A stretch of DNA of 64,000 nucleotides from Flavobacterium sp. Root935 (lineage in GTDB: Bacteria; Bacteroidota; Bacteroidia; Flavobacteriales; Flavobacteriaceae), in NCBI RefSeq assembly GCF_001429295.1, contig NZ_LMJL01000012.1, positions 1,428,987 through 1,492,986 of the forward strand. Direction: 5' to 3'. Under the pieces are notes generated by a model. It was given only the letters and a program-made list of their open reading frames with translations. It was not told where the DNA came from and made no database searches. Every line of letters starts with the position of its first letter. Position 1 is the first letter of the stretch. This document shows positions 1 to 10,075 of this stretch, piece by piece. Made by a program: the position numbers and the translations under genes.

Positions 1-3000
1 GCAATAGTCAGACCGGTCGAGTAATGGCTGAAGTTTCCGCTTTGATCAATTGACATCCAATATTTTGTTAATTCTTCCAGTTCATTTCTGGAAAGCAGTT
101 TCACCGCTAATCGAAAAAGATTTTTAAATAAATACTTAATATCACGGGATATATAGGAACTGTCAGTATCCATATCAAATAATCCAGAGGATCTTTCCTG
201 CACGTACTCAGCTTTCTTTGCACATAAAGCATCCACACATTCCTGAAAGTCTTCCAGAATGTTTTCCTCCACTACAGTGCCTGACCTATCATGATACCAT
301 ATAGTGGAAAGTGCAAAAATGGAATCATAAATATCTCCTGATGGACCGTACAATAGATAAGATTTTTCAAGAAGCGCTTCAATTAATTCGGGTTTAAAAA
401 TCCAAATTGCCTTCAAATCATCATAAAGGCTTACTACATCTTTTCGTAAGATAAAATCCATCCTCTCCTGCACCACAATTTTGCTGTGGAGTTCAGGTTC
501 CTCTACCTGCATTGGAAAAACGCTTTTAATTTCATCATCGGTTAAGTAATCACTGCTGAAAGAAATAAGCTTAAAATAAATTTTCGTGGAAAGAACTGCG
601 AAATCAATCTTACGAACAGCGTCTATGGCCGCTTTTCTTTCAGAGCTAACAGGCAGTAATAATTTAAATATGCCAGCGTAAATTCTATTGGATACATGGT
701 CAGTTTTAGCAAGAGTTTTGGAAAGCTGGAATAACTTATCCAGCTTTTTGAATTCTACCAGATAATCAATTACCTTGATTTTTATTCTCTCATTAATTCT
801 TGTATTTTCCTCCTCGGAAGTATTCTTCTTTCTGAAACTTCTATTATTTTCATCTGAATCCAGCCATTTAATCTCTTCAATTTCCTTAAAAAGCGCATCA
901 ATATCGGCGTATAATAGTGCCTCTGCTTTAAATTCACTGGTGTAAGTATCAACATTATGCTCTACAAATGATTTGTTCAGCCCCTGTTTTAATATATTTC
1001 TTGGCAACAGGTCACCAGTTTTTTTATAGTACTTTCCCAAGTAAAAATAGAAAAATTCTTTACTGCATGAGAGAAAATCACCATCCCAGATTGTTCGTAA
1101 ACTGTTCCCAGTCTGTCCGGCCTCCAAAAGGAAAATTGGAAAACTGACATCCGAATTATCTAAATTCCATTTGGCACGGTCAAACTGTGTTTTTAAAAAT
1201 ATAATTCTAATAAATTCAGAGATAGAACCTTTCTCAATAGCTGCTTTTATCGAAATATCGAAATTAGCTTCAATCTCATCCAACGACCTAGAATTCGCCC
1301 ACGCAGACTTGTACCATTCCAAGTTAGTGCTTTCCAATATTTTATCAAAGTCTCCTATTTCATATAAATGTGAAAAATAATTCCTGTAGGCATCATCAGT
1401 ATAAGGATTGGATTGATAATATACCGCTAAAACTTTATTAAAGTTGTCTTTAAGATCCTGAGTCTTTGAAATAATGAATTCACGAAAACTGTTATGAAAA
1501 ATTGTATAGGATCGTCCCTCAATCTGCCTTAGAAGATGCTTAAAATCCTTAACTACCGCTTCAATTTCAGTAATATTCCTTTCCTCTCCCGCAAGCTTGA
1601 GGATCTCTTTGATTGTTTCAAGCGAGGTATTTTCCTTCCTATAAGCCAATACCGCCAAAATCCATCTGCCAACACTATTATTTTCAATCCGCTGATAAAG
1701 GTACTCATGATAAGTATTAATCTCACCATCCGAAAGCGCAGGCACATCCTTCAAAGTCTGCTCGTACTGGTTTCGGGGAGTATTGAGAAGTAATTCGGAC
1801 AGATAATGGAGATAAATTGGAATTCCACCCGAAACCTTTTCTAAAAGATTTATATGTTCATCAATAGAAATACTTTTATTTTTCATGTAAATCTTAATCT
1901 CTCGTTGGGTGAAAGGATTCACTTTTATATGTCTTCTCGAATCTGCTGATATTTGAACTTTAACAGAAGGTGCTAAAACAGAATCATACTGCGAGCTTAA
2001 AATGATAAATATATTTTCAGGTAAATCTCCTGTAATCGTACTTAGAAGTGATTTATCTCCTGCAACCGTACCTCTATGCACATGATCAAGACCGTCTACT
2101 ATAATTATTGCTTTCTTTTTAAGCCCGCTTATTTTCTCCAGATACAGATTAAATTTCTCTTCATATTTATCTGAATATCTGCTTGGTAAATCAACTTCAG
2201 GAAAGTTCTTTTCTAATGAGATACAAAGCGATTTTAAAAAATAATGTGACTGATGCCTCAACTCTCCAAAATTATTCTTTGAATCTGGAATAAAGCAGTA
2301 ATATGCAAGCGATACATCCGCATTTGATTCTTTAAATTTTGTTAATGCAGTTGATTTCCCAACACCAGGTAATCCCTCTATATAAATATATCCTCCTTCT
2401 AATTCTGTTAAAGCTTTCTCTAGCTGGTCAAATAAACTTTGGTTAGCAACATAATACTCATCCTCAACAATCTTAAAATAATGTGACAACTTATCTTCAA
2501 AACGATTCAGTATCCCAAGCTCTCTCAATAATAGGTCTTTCGTAATAGCTTCTCCTGAAATACTCCACTTTACTGCTGCATTTAAAAGCTTCTCCAGCAA
2601 TGCAGGTTCAATTCCTAATGTCTCAAGTTTGATCCTTATTACATTTTGAATCTGGTCTGTTGGTTCCTGTTTAAACTTAAACTCCAGATTTTTAATAAAC
2701 TCATCAAAAGAATCCTCATCTAATCCGCACTCCTCTCTTATGATATCAATCGTTTTTTGATATGTAAGATATGCGGGCAGGTTATCATATCGAAGACTAG
2801 ATGCCTTTACCACATCAAAAAAATTTGTTCTTATTTCTGTTAATCCAAAGTCCAGTCCCGCACTTGGACGTTTGGTAGAACTCTCTTTTTTTATTGTATG
2901 AAGAGTAATTAAAAAACTGTCGCTATTTTTTTTTGCAGAAACATAACCCTCCGCCAACTGCTTAAATAATGATTTTTTCGTTGTTTTTCCATCACCATCT

Positions 3001-3242
3001 TCAGATGAACTTAAAAGGTTGTGCAAAGTATACACCTTGTCCTCATTCTCTGACCACTTGATCTGATAATATTCTATTTTATTTTTTCTATATATTATAA
3101 TATCATCTATATGATTTCCTTTATCATAATTCTCAAGTCTTATCTGGCTTATATCTGACTCTAAAAATAGACATTCAATAATTTTAAGTGCTGCAATGTT
3201 ATTTTGATAATAAAAACCAGCTTGAGAATAAGAACCTTCCAT
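1..3242 (-). CDS. STAND-type NTPase with N-terminal PD-(D/E)XK nuclease domain (C-terminus beyond window)
   Basis: The frame runs open from the ATG at 3242 to the left edge, giving about 1,080 residues without a stop codon. Residues 36-62 read as a PD-(D/E)XK nuclease core: E37, the pair D46-D47 in HIDDIIIY, then QIK at 60-62. This resembles the DUF4297/Cap4-type dsDNA endonuclease heads of anti-phage proteins. A Walker A motif GLPGVGKST lies at 290-298 and a Walker B motif IIIVDGLDHV at about 379-388, both typical of STAND ATPases. The rest is predicted alpha-helical, as expected for a repeat sensor. By family, the helical part would recognise an invader signal and the nuclease would execute. 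It stands divergent to the HD-HSP90 gene. The nuclease-NTPase architecture is seen directly; the antiviral role is inferred. The C-terminus is unknown. Confidence 0.8.
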   Translation of the reverse strand, partial: MEGSYSQAGFYYQNNIAALKIIECLFLESDISQIRLENYDKGNHIDDIIIYRKNKIEYYQIKWSENEDKVYTLHNLLSSSEDGDGKTTKKSLFKQLAEGYVSAKKNSDSFLITLHTIKKESSTKRPSAGLDFGLTEIRTNFFDVVKASSLRYDNLPAYLTYQKTIDIIREECGLDEDSFDEFIKNLEFKFKQEPTDQIQNVIRIKLETLGIEPALLEKLLNAAVKWSISGEAITKDLLLRELGILNRFEDKLSHYFKIVEDEYYVANQSLFDQLEKALTELEGGYIYIEGLPGVGKSTALTKFKESNADVSLAYYCFIPDSKNNFGELRHQSHYFLKSLCISLEKNFPEVDLPSRYSDKYEEKFNLYLEKISGLKKKAIIIVDGLDHVHRGTVAGDKSLLSTITGDLPENIFIILSSQYDSVLAPSVKVQISADSRRHIKVNPFTQREIKIYMKNKSISIDEHINLLEKVSGGIPIYLHYLSELLLNTPRNQYEQTLKDVPALSDGEINTYHEYLYQRIENNSVGRWILAVLAYRKENTSLETIKEILKLAGEERNITEIEAVVKDFKHLLRQIEGRSYTIFHNSFREFIISKTQDLKDNFNKVLAVYYQSNPYTDDAYRNYFSHLYEIGDFDKILESTNLEWYKSAWANSRSLDEIEANFDISIKAAIEKGSISEFIRIIFLKTQFDRAKWNLDNSDVSFPIFLLEAGQTGNSLRTIWDGDFLSCSKEFFYFYLGKYYKKTGDLLPRNILKQGLNKSFVEHNVDTYTSEFKAEALLYADIDALFKEIEEIKWLDSDENNRSFRKKNTSEEENTRINERIKIKVIDYLVEFKKLDKLFQLSKTLAKTDHVSNRIYAGIFKLLLPVSSERKAAIDAVRKIDFAVLSTKIYFKLISFSSDYLTDDEIKSVFPMQVEEPELHSKIVVQERMDFILRKDVVSLYDDLKAIWIFKPELIEALLEKSYLLYGPSGDIYDSIFALSTIWYHDRSGTVVEENILEDFQECVDALCAKKAEYVQERSSGLFDMDTDSSYISRDIKYLFKNLFRLAVKLLSRNELEELTKYWMSIDQSGNFSHYSTGLTI

Positions 3243-3932
3243 CTTTTATTTTTAATGTGTTTTAGTAGTTACTTTTTTTTAGCAAATCGGCAGGCACAAA
3301 AAAATGCAGGGAATTTAGTACAGCTGATTTTAGCACAAAAATAAAGAAATGTACGAATAACATTTCAAGTAAATGTACCTAATTTATATATATTTCTCTT
3401 CATCCATTCCCTCTGACAATTTATACTGCAATCTATTGACAGTAATAAAAATTATATCAAAATGCACACTTGTCACTACTTCACTAAAGAGATAGAAAAG
3501 CTTCTTCTCCAATTCTGTTATATATTCAGAATATTGAAACAAAACTAATCTGCAGCAAAAGAAAAAGCTTTATAAACTCGACAGCAATCAACTGCTCATC
3601 TTTTATTAAAACAGAAGAAAACAGTTGGCAACTTAATTATTTCCTTCATACGCTTTTGCAATCATATAAGGCGAAATCATTAAATTTTAGAATTTTTATT
3701 CATCCGAAACGGAATAAAGGCACAACCAAAAAAAGTATCCTCCAATGTCTGCTTGCGCATAACGGCATTATCTGTCCTTCGGGACTTATAGCACTATGTC
3801 TTCCTAAATTGGATATTGGATTTGTACTTTCTTTTTTCCATTTTTCTTTGGATAAACTTAGCTTTAGATACGACAGAACCATATCTTTGCATTTTGCGCT
3901 TAAACATATAAATTTAAACCAAATACTTAAAA
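3243..3932. other. Intergenic region between divergent defence genes
   Basis: This AT-rich spacer of about 690 bp separates the STAND NTPase from the HD-HSP90 gene. Short ORFs of 60-99 codons overlap on both strands around 3,656-3,955, but none has recognisable domains or coding character. The only signal I can support is the TAnnTTTG promoter element at 3882-3889. No copy of the 80-bp repeat is present. Confidence 0.5.
3882..3889 (+). promoter_or_regulatory. Bacteroidota -7 promoter element TATCTTTG
   Basis: TATCTTTG matches the Bacteroidota -7 consensus TAnnTTTG and lies 43 bp upstream of the ATG at 3933. No clear TTG is found at the usual spacing for the -33 element, so the call rests on the -7 box alone. 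It would drive the HD-HSP90 gene. Confidence 0.5.
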
Positions 3933-6368
3933 ATGGCAGACGATTACAAAGATGAATTTTTGCCTCGTTTAGAAAAAAGCTTGCTTTACGCTACATTAAA
4001 AAACAAAGCAAAAGAAAAAGATAGCGAAGTTATAACTCTTGTAAATTCAGCGGTTTCAGCTTCTTTCCAACGTACCAAGACAATCTTACGTCACATGGGA
4101 GAGTATACCCTGCATGATGGCGACCATCTGTTTAGGGTTCTTAACATCATGGAACGTCTTTTAGGCATTAAGAATATTGAGAATCTTTCGACACCTGAGT
4201 TAATGCTTTTAATTTTGAGCGCATTCTTTCATGACATTGGTATGGCCCCAGACGAGAAAGATGTGCTTGCCTGGAAAAAGATTTGGGATATCCGACCAGA
4301 ATTTACTGATAAAGAAGAAGAAGTGGCTTACAATCAATTTAAAAGATTTTATGAAGCTCGACCTGACCAGCAAGAAATTATTCATCGTTTTTTGGTCCAG
4401 GGAAAGAACAGCCAAGCAGATAACATTAAGGTATTTTTGATAAGTGAATTTATTCGTCAAACCCATGCAGAGCGAGCACGTGATATTATCGATCGAGATT
4501 GGAATGGAAAAATCCGATTTCGTGAAAGTGATTTAACGGTTGAACTAGCACAGATATGCTACAGTCATAATGAAGATGCTCTTAAATTGCTAGAACTTGA
4601 AAAAAACCATCTTTGTGCAATTGATATTTCAGCATGCCTGCCGCTTATTGGCGTTGTGTTAAGGCTCGCAGATATTCTTGATTTTGATTCCAAGAGAACC
4701 CCAGCAATACTTTTCTCGCATCTTTATGTTCGAAATCCTGTGTCTTTGCAAGAATGGAACAAACATCGAGCAATTGAGGCATGGGAAATTAGACCTGAGC
4801 TAATACAGTTTAGTGCAAAATGTACTCATCCTGCTATTGAGGCGTCCATACATCAATTTTGCAACTTTATCGACCATGAATTGTCAATTTGCAACAATAT
4901 AGTTTCATCTTTAAATGAATACAATACCAACAAAGGTCGGAACGTATACTTAAAGTTTCCCTTTAAAGTTGATCGTGAAAAAATTGCTACCCAAAAGAAC
5001 GTGCGTGGTGAGCCACTATATATTTATAGAGACACTCAATTTAATCTTAGCAAGCGACAAGTAATAGACCTGCTGATGGGAACAAAACTATACGGCAGCG
5101 CAGAAGTGGCCTTAAGAGAACTGTTGCAAAATTCCATTGACGCATGTTTACTCAGGCAAGCACAGGAAAAAAATTGGGGAAATCCCTATGAACCATCCAT
5201 AAATGTAAAATACTACAAAGAGAACGATGAAACAATTCTTGAAGTAACAGACAATGGAACGGGTATGGATCAATACATTATTGATACATATTACTCTCGT
5301 GTTGGCTCATCATTTTATAAATCTGCAGATTTTTATAATTTGAAGTCTGAGTCGAATGCAGATTTCACACCAACTTCACGATTTGGGATAGGCATTCTAT
5401 CAAGCTTTATGGTTGCAGATACATTAGTTGTGGACACGAAGCGTTTATATAAGCCCCATAAATCCAGTGACCCTCTGCGCATCACAGTTGAAGGCCAAGA
5501 AAGTATATTCCTGATTCAAAGTGGTTCGCGAGAAATTCCAGGGACAACAACAAAACTTATACTTAGAAAGAATAGAAATCCTTGGGAAGAATTATCTGAA
5601 GAAGCATTTATTAAGTCTGTTGAAAGAGTTATTCCGAACCCTCCTTTCAAAATTAATATAGAAACAACAACAACGTCAAAGGTACGTGACGAAAATAGCT
5701 TCATCGAAACAAAAGCTATATCGATGCAAGACTATACTTGGCGTGAACATGACAACATTAGAAGGTTTGATATCGAACTGGACGATAAATCAACTGGCAT
5801 AATTGGTTCGGTGGCAGCTGCAATTTTAGAAAGTCATGGTGAACCTGTTCTGGAAATCGACCTTAAACTCAGAGAAGTAGACATAGAGGGCACACCTTAC
5901 AAACTTCAAAAAAGTATAAAGATTGAAGAGAATCTTATTAAGGAAACGGGAACATCAATAACAATTAATGATGATGGAGAAATTAAAGAGAATAAGTCGT
6001 CAAATCAATACACTCGCTCCGCGTCTAGACTATCATTACATGGTATAGAAGTTCCGACAAGTTTATTTATCGAATGGTATTCAATAAAGAATAATCAAGT
6101 CCGGTTAGCATGGCCGTTTCCACTTGCGTTTGTAGTAGACGTTTGTGGAAATCGTGACCTTGACCTAAATTCGCCACGAACTGAAATAATAATGAGCGAT
6201 AAGTGGTTATCATTTGAAGAAGAATTGGCATACCAAATCTGCAAACATATTGCAGACAACGTAGACGATGTTTACTGGGACAAGCTGAAGGTGATTTTTA
6301 GCGCTCAGTCTACTAACAAAATGTTTTTAATGGGTATGAATAGAGTAACTAAAGAGTACGATTTTTAA
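3933..6368 (+). CDS. HD-domain / HSP90-like (GHKL) ATPase fusion, putative defence protein
   Basis: This 811-residue protein has two recognisable parts. The first resembles an HD metal-dependent hydrolase domain: HDGDH at 61-65 and HD at 100-101. The second is a GHKL ATPase of HSP90 type: N box RELLQNSID near 394-402, the ATP-lid motif TDNGTGMD at 439-446, and SRFGIGI at 482-488 followed by SSFMVAD. A C-terminal segment of about 250 residues resembles the HSP90 middle region. HSP90-like proteins fused to HD-type modules are known from predicted bacterial conflict systems, but I cannot name a characterised homologue. It is not HtpG, because it carries the HD head and lacks the usual middle and C-terminal sequence. 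A TATCTTTG box precedes it. It converges on the AAA_13/GGCT operon. Confidence 0.75.
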   Translation: MADDYKDEFLPRLEKSLLYATLKNKAKEKDSEVITLVNSAVSASFQRTKTILRHMGEYTLHDGDHLFRVLNIMERLLGIKNIENLSTPELMLLILSAFFHDIGMAPDEKDVLAWKKIWDIRPEFTDKEEEVAYNQFKRFYEARPDQQEIIHRFLVQGKNSQADNIKVFLISEFIRQTHAERARDIIDRDWNGKIRFRESDLTVELAQICYSHNEDALKLLELEKNHLCAIDISACLPLIGVVLRLADILDFDSKRTPAILFSHLYVRNPVSLQEWNKHRAIEAWEIRPELIQFSAKCTHPAIEASIHQFCNFIDHELSICNNIVSSLNEYNTNKGRNVYLKFPFKVDREKIATQKNVRGEPLYIYRDTQFNLSKRQVIDLLMGTKLYGSAEVALRELLQNSIDACLLRQAQEKNWGNPYEPSINVKYYKENDETILEVTDNGTGMDQYIIDTYYSRVGSSFYKSADFYNLKSESNADFTPTSRFGIGILSSFMVADTLVVDTKRLYKPHKSSDPLRITVEGQESIFLIQSGSREIPGTTTKLILRKNRNPWEELSEEAFIKSVERVIPNPPFKINIETTTTSKVRDENSFIETKAISMQDYTWREHDNIRRFDIELDDKSTGIIGSVAAAILESHGEPVLEIDLKLREVDIEGTPYKLQKSIKIEENLIKETGTSITINDDGEIKENKSSNQYTRSASRLSLHGIEVPTSLFIEWYSIKNNQVRLAWPFPLAFVVDVCGNRDLDLNSPRTEIIMSDKWLSFEEELAYQICKHIADNVDDVYWDKLKVIFSAQSTNKMFLMGMNRVTKEYDF

Positions 6369-6464
6369 AATGGCGAGGTCTAAAGTTGAATAATATAAGT
6401 TATGAAGTTCTAGCTATCTGGGAAATGAAAAAAAAGTAAAGAAGAATTAATTTAATTTTTTTAT

Positions 6465-7096
6465 CTATACTCTAGAAGTATCACGGTTTACGATGATGTT
6501 ATGAATATCATCTGCTTCCAAAGGTACAACACCGTCCTTACCTGCAAGATATATAGCTATTTCAGCAGCGGATAATGCATGTTGATTTTCCAGACCACGC
6601 GCAATAGTTCGGATATATTCATCGCTAGGTCTTGTTATATTTTGCCTGTCTGTTCCACTTGTTAAAGTAAATACCGGAACATCGTCATCCAGGCCCAGAA
6701 ACAGCAATTTGCCATACCAAGCCTGTCTAAAGATGGTAAAGCCTTCTTCAATCGTCCGCTCGAAATCAAGCACGATTGTTCTCCTTGTACTTGCTTTGCC
6801 AAATCTTCAAGTTGCTCACGTGTGATAAGGTATTTGATAACATACGTTTTAGAGGTATTCGATGATTCATTCCTGATAAAAGAAACCCCCATTCCTTGCC
6901 AGCCCTTTGAGTTCTCGGCAAAATACAATTCTCTGTCCAAGATTTCGGGTTTTACATCTCGTGGCAAAGTAGTATCTCTACAGCCTTCAAACGCTTTGTC
7001 GCTACCTTCAGGTGTACCGCCTCTAATATAACATAGAAATCTTTCATTTGATAGATTAGAGCCGTACGCAACATACCAAACTAAATCTGTGTTCAT
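6465..7096 (-). pseudogene. GGCT-fold (gamma-glutamylcyclotransferase-like) protein, frameshifted
   Basis: The first frame (ATG at 7096) opens with VWYVAYGSNLS, the hallmark substrate loop of the GGCT/AIG2-like fold, and reads in family-like manner to about 6,785. From there the homologous-looking sequence continues in another frame (FERTIEEGF onward, to the stop at 6465). Together they form one protein of about 210 residues split by a one-base-class frameshift near 6,775-6,790. The error could be genuine decay or a sequencing slip. The gene begins 22 bp after the AAA_13 ATPase stop, so the two are probably co-transcribed. GGCT folds act on gamma-glutamyl or related amide groups; the substrate is unknown. 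Confidence 0.7.
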
Positions 7097-7118
7097 AGTT
7101 TAAATAATAATAAGGAGA

Positions 7119-9671
7119 TTATTTAGGAAATACATCACGAATCGCTTTAAATTCGTCGAAATCTGCTTTCAAACCTGCAATAGTTGGATCGTGATAAATT
7201 TCTTCCGGGTTGCTATGCCCCTTAATAAATCCGCAGCATCGCTCGAAAATCTCGTTTAATTTTTCCTTGTGCGAATTTAGCAACGCACCATCAACTTTAA
7301 CGAATTGCGTCAGGGCAATATTTTTCTGATACCTTTTTACAGTACCACAGAAAATTTCGTGCTCGACAAACAACTCAATTGCTGAGCGAAGATAGCCGTA
7401 CCCATCTTCAGCAACTTCCGCTTCCGGTCTTTCCTTCGGGGTGTTGTTAATAATAACATTAATTTTTGAAAGATAATCTTTCACACTGTTTTTTTCTTCG
7501 TCTGCTTCGGTGATGAAACCAGTTTCGTTGTATTCATTTTTAGAATTATAGAGTTTACAATGAATCGCCTTATATAATGGCTGTTTACTGAAATAAATAA
7601 GGCTGTTAAAAAGAAGCACACTGTGGGTAAATATGATAACTTGCCTTTCTGCTGACAATTTAAGCAAACGACGCGCTACATCATCAATAATATGATGGTC
7701 AAGACTGTTTACGGGATCGTCAAATATAACAGGGGCTTTGACGTTATCAAGCTGAAGCTCCGCTAAAAATTCGGCCAAAGCAATTGCCTTTTGTTCCCCT
7801 TCACTCAAAATATCTGTCAGAGTATGAGCACCAATACGGTGCAATAGTTTGGAGTTTCCCCTATCCGTACTTAAATTCAAATCGATATTAATATGACTTT
7901 TGCGCAAAGTTGACAATTCGGCTTTGAAAATTGCACTGAAGTTTGATGCCACAAGTTCTTCTCTTGCCTGTGTAGTCTTGCGGCTTAATGAAGAAGAATT
8001 GAATGTGTTGATGTTCGCATTAAGCACCGACACGATTTTGTGATTTGCAACAGCATCTTTAATTTCCTGGACTTTGGTCGATAAGAGCTTTCGATCCTTT
8101 AGCTCTGAAATTTTGTTTTTCAACTCTGTTTCTTTTGTATTGATGTTTGCAAGTGAATCGCTTTTTACCTTTAAAACTGCATTTATCTCCGTTTCCTTGT
8201 CTTCTATAAATTTGATGTATTTTACATAGTCGAAAGCAAATGTGGAATTTATTGCAACTTCTCCCTCTACAAAGCACTCCTTTAGCTCGCCGAGAACCTT
8301 ATTGTATTCAGTAATCTCTGAGGGCTGTTTCGCTGTCTGGTCATCATTCGCACCGAAAGTATGCTGGTGCAAAATGAGCTTGGTATCGATTGTTGCAACC
8401 AAATCGACAAGTCCCTTTTTACGATTTTTTAATGTCTGTAAGTTTTCCTGCGTCTTGTCGTTTAGTAAGGTGCGATAGCTTTTCAACAATTCTTTGGCTG
8501 TGATTTCAAGAGGCTGTTTGCAATATACACAAGTGTCATCTTCAGCCGGATATTCCGGTTTGTCGATAACCTTGATATAATCTTCCGCCGCCTTGATAAA
8601 AGACTGGAATTGCGGAGTTTCATAAAAAGTAATACCGTTTGTTTCCGCGACTTCCTTAATTCCTTTCTTCTCTTGAGTTTCCAGCGTTGCAATTTCTTTG
8701 TTTAATTCAATAAGCGCCAGCCACTTTGCTGCATTAAATTCAGTCTGCGCACCGCGCATTTGATTTGCCAAAAGCTTTAATTCGGTAATCGAATTTCCGT
8801 AGTTTTTGATTTGTGTCTCAAGCAAAGCTTTATTAAGAGCCATCAGTTCCGCTTCTTTATCTTTCAAGTCTTGCTCATGTACATCCGTAAAGGATGACAA
8901 TTCTTCTATTTTTTGCTGTGAGGAAGTAGCGGAGAGGTTGGCAACGAAAGTTTGCTGTGGCGTTCCGACAGTCAAAAACGGCAAGCAGGCCAATGCGATA
9001 GGATGCTGGGCGATTTTCTGTGTAAGAAGTCCGTTCAATTCTGCAAGTTCAGTAGTTACGAGGTTGAATAGATGAAACCCAATAGGCGAAACGATAAGCT
9101 GTCGGTCTGACAATGATATTTGTACACAATTGTTATTAAATACCGAAATATTTGCCAAGTCCCCATTATTGTTTGTGCCATCCCAAGTAAAAGAATTGGC
9201 AGTACCATTTATAAAGTAATCAATTTTCGCAGATTTGTTTTCTACCGTTCCGTAAATATTATGCAGAATTTTGTTGTTCGGGTCGTAGCTAAAACCTAAA
9301 GATTTTAAAATTCTGCCGTAACCGGTTTTACCTGTCCCGTTTTCTCCAAAGACTGCTGTAAGATTTTTACCAAACATAATTGTCTGGTTTTTCGCCAAAC
9401 GGTTTACACCCGTAACTTCCGACAATTTAGAGATTTCGATGACCTTATCCGTTGGACTGTATTTTGGCTTACCGTTTGTTACAGCAGTTAAACCCGTATG
9501 TTGACCAATGGATTGTAAAAAATAATTGAAGATTTCCTGCCTGTCTATCGAAGACAAGGAACATTCAGTAGTAACAATTTTATGAATAAGTAATTTTCCC
9601 CAGTCATTATGGTTTTCTGCCCATTCCCAAAGAAAATCTACCAACTCCTTTTTTGTTGCAGTTGTAGACAT
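7119..9671 (-). CDS. Rad50/RloC-like AAA_13 ATPase with zinc hook
   Basis: This 850-residue protein has the split ABC-ATPase layout of Rad50/SMC relatives. The Walker A motif GENGTGKTG lies in the first 120 residues. A long predicted coiled coil is interrupted by the zinc-hook motif C381-V-Y-C384. The C-terminal half has the ABC signature LSEGEQKAIAL, the Walker B region VIFDDPVNSLD and the H-loop FTHS. This matches the AAA_13 family, which includes the PrrC and RloC anticodon nucleases. After the ATPase domain, roughly 150 residues contain an R-x3-E followed by several histidines, which only faintly recalls the PrrC nuclease triad. I infer a DNA-sensing, toxin-like defence ATPase. It is the first gene of an apparent operon with the GGCT-fold gene. 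Confidence 0.75.
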   Translation of the reverse strand: MSTTATKKELVDFLWEWAENHNDWGKLLIHKIVTTECSLSSIDRQEIFNYFLQSIGQHTGLTAVTNGKPKYSPTDKVIEISKLSEVTGVNRLAKNQTIMFGKNLTAVFGENGTGKTGYGRILKSLGFSYDPNNKILHNIYGTVENKSAKIDYFINGTANSFTWDGTNNNGDLANISVFNNNCVQISLSDRQLIVSPIGFHLFNLVTTELAELNGLLTQKIAQHPIALACLPFLTVGTPQQTFVANLSATSSQQKIEELSSFTDVHEQDLKDKEAELMALNKALLETQIKNYGNSITELKLLANQMRGAQTEFNAAKWLALIELNKEIATLETQEKKGIKEVAETNGITFYETPQFQSFIKAAEDYIKVIDKPEYPAEDDTCVYCKQPLEITAKELLKSYRTLLNDKTQENLQTLKNRKKGLVDLVATIDTKLILHQHTFGANDDQTAKQPSEITEYNKVLGELKECFVEGEVAINSTFAFDYVKYIKFIEDKETEINAVLKVKSDSLANINTKETELKNKISELKDRKLLSTKVQEIKDAVANHKIVSVLNANINTFNSSSLSRKTTQAREELVASNFSAIFKAELSTLRKSHINIDLNLSTDRGNSKLLHRIGAHTLTDILSEGEQKAIALAEFLAELQLDNVKAPVIFDDPVNSLDHHIIDDVARRLLKLSAERQVIIFTHSVLLFNSLIYFSKQPLYKAIHCKLYNSKNEYNETGFITEADEEKNSVKDYLSKINVIINNTPKERPEAEVAEDGYGYLRSAIELFVEHEIFCGTVKRYQKNIALTQFVKVDGALLNSHKEKLNEIFERCCGFIKGHSNPEEIYHDPTIAGLKADFDEFKAIRDVFPK

Positions 9672-10075
9672 TAGAATTTCAGTTAAAATTATTGTTCCGT
9701 GTAGGTACTAAAAAATATTAAATAGCTGGGCCCACTATAATGCAAATATAGGTAATTTTAACATACAGACTTTAAAGCATATCTGCTGTCAATGTCACGA
9801 ATGCTTTAAGATCGATTAAATATTATAAAACCTTAAAGCTCGGTCAATTAAAAATATGTCTGCAAAGTTTTTTGCAGAATTTGTCTTGGCTTTCAATTGA
9901 ACTTGTTAGTCTTTCAAGCTTAAATTACCAATTCGATTTGTAAAGTAAAATCGATACACAAACACAAAAAACTCCAACTAAACAATAAATCAATTGAATG
10001 CAAACCTAATTTTCGTACGTATAAGTTGTATATTTACGATATATTTTACTTACAAAAGAAGATAAAAAGAATTTG
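9672..10075. other. Intergenic region, no gene seen
   Basis: This AT-rich spacer of about 400 bp lies between the divergent AAA_13 ATPase and the small zinc-ribbon gene. I find no ORF with coding character, no hairpin and no copy of the dispersed repeat. It must hold both promoters, but neither shows a clean TAnnTTTG box. Confidence 0.4.

Noticed and set aside
3656..3955. A 99-codon plus-strand ORF and a 60-codon minus-strand ORF in the spacer before the HD-HSP90 gene
   Set aside because: No domain or family recognised, the two overlap each other, and the plus ORF runs into the start of the real gene in another frame.
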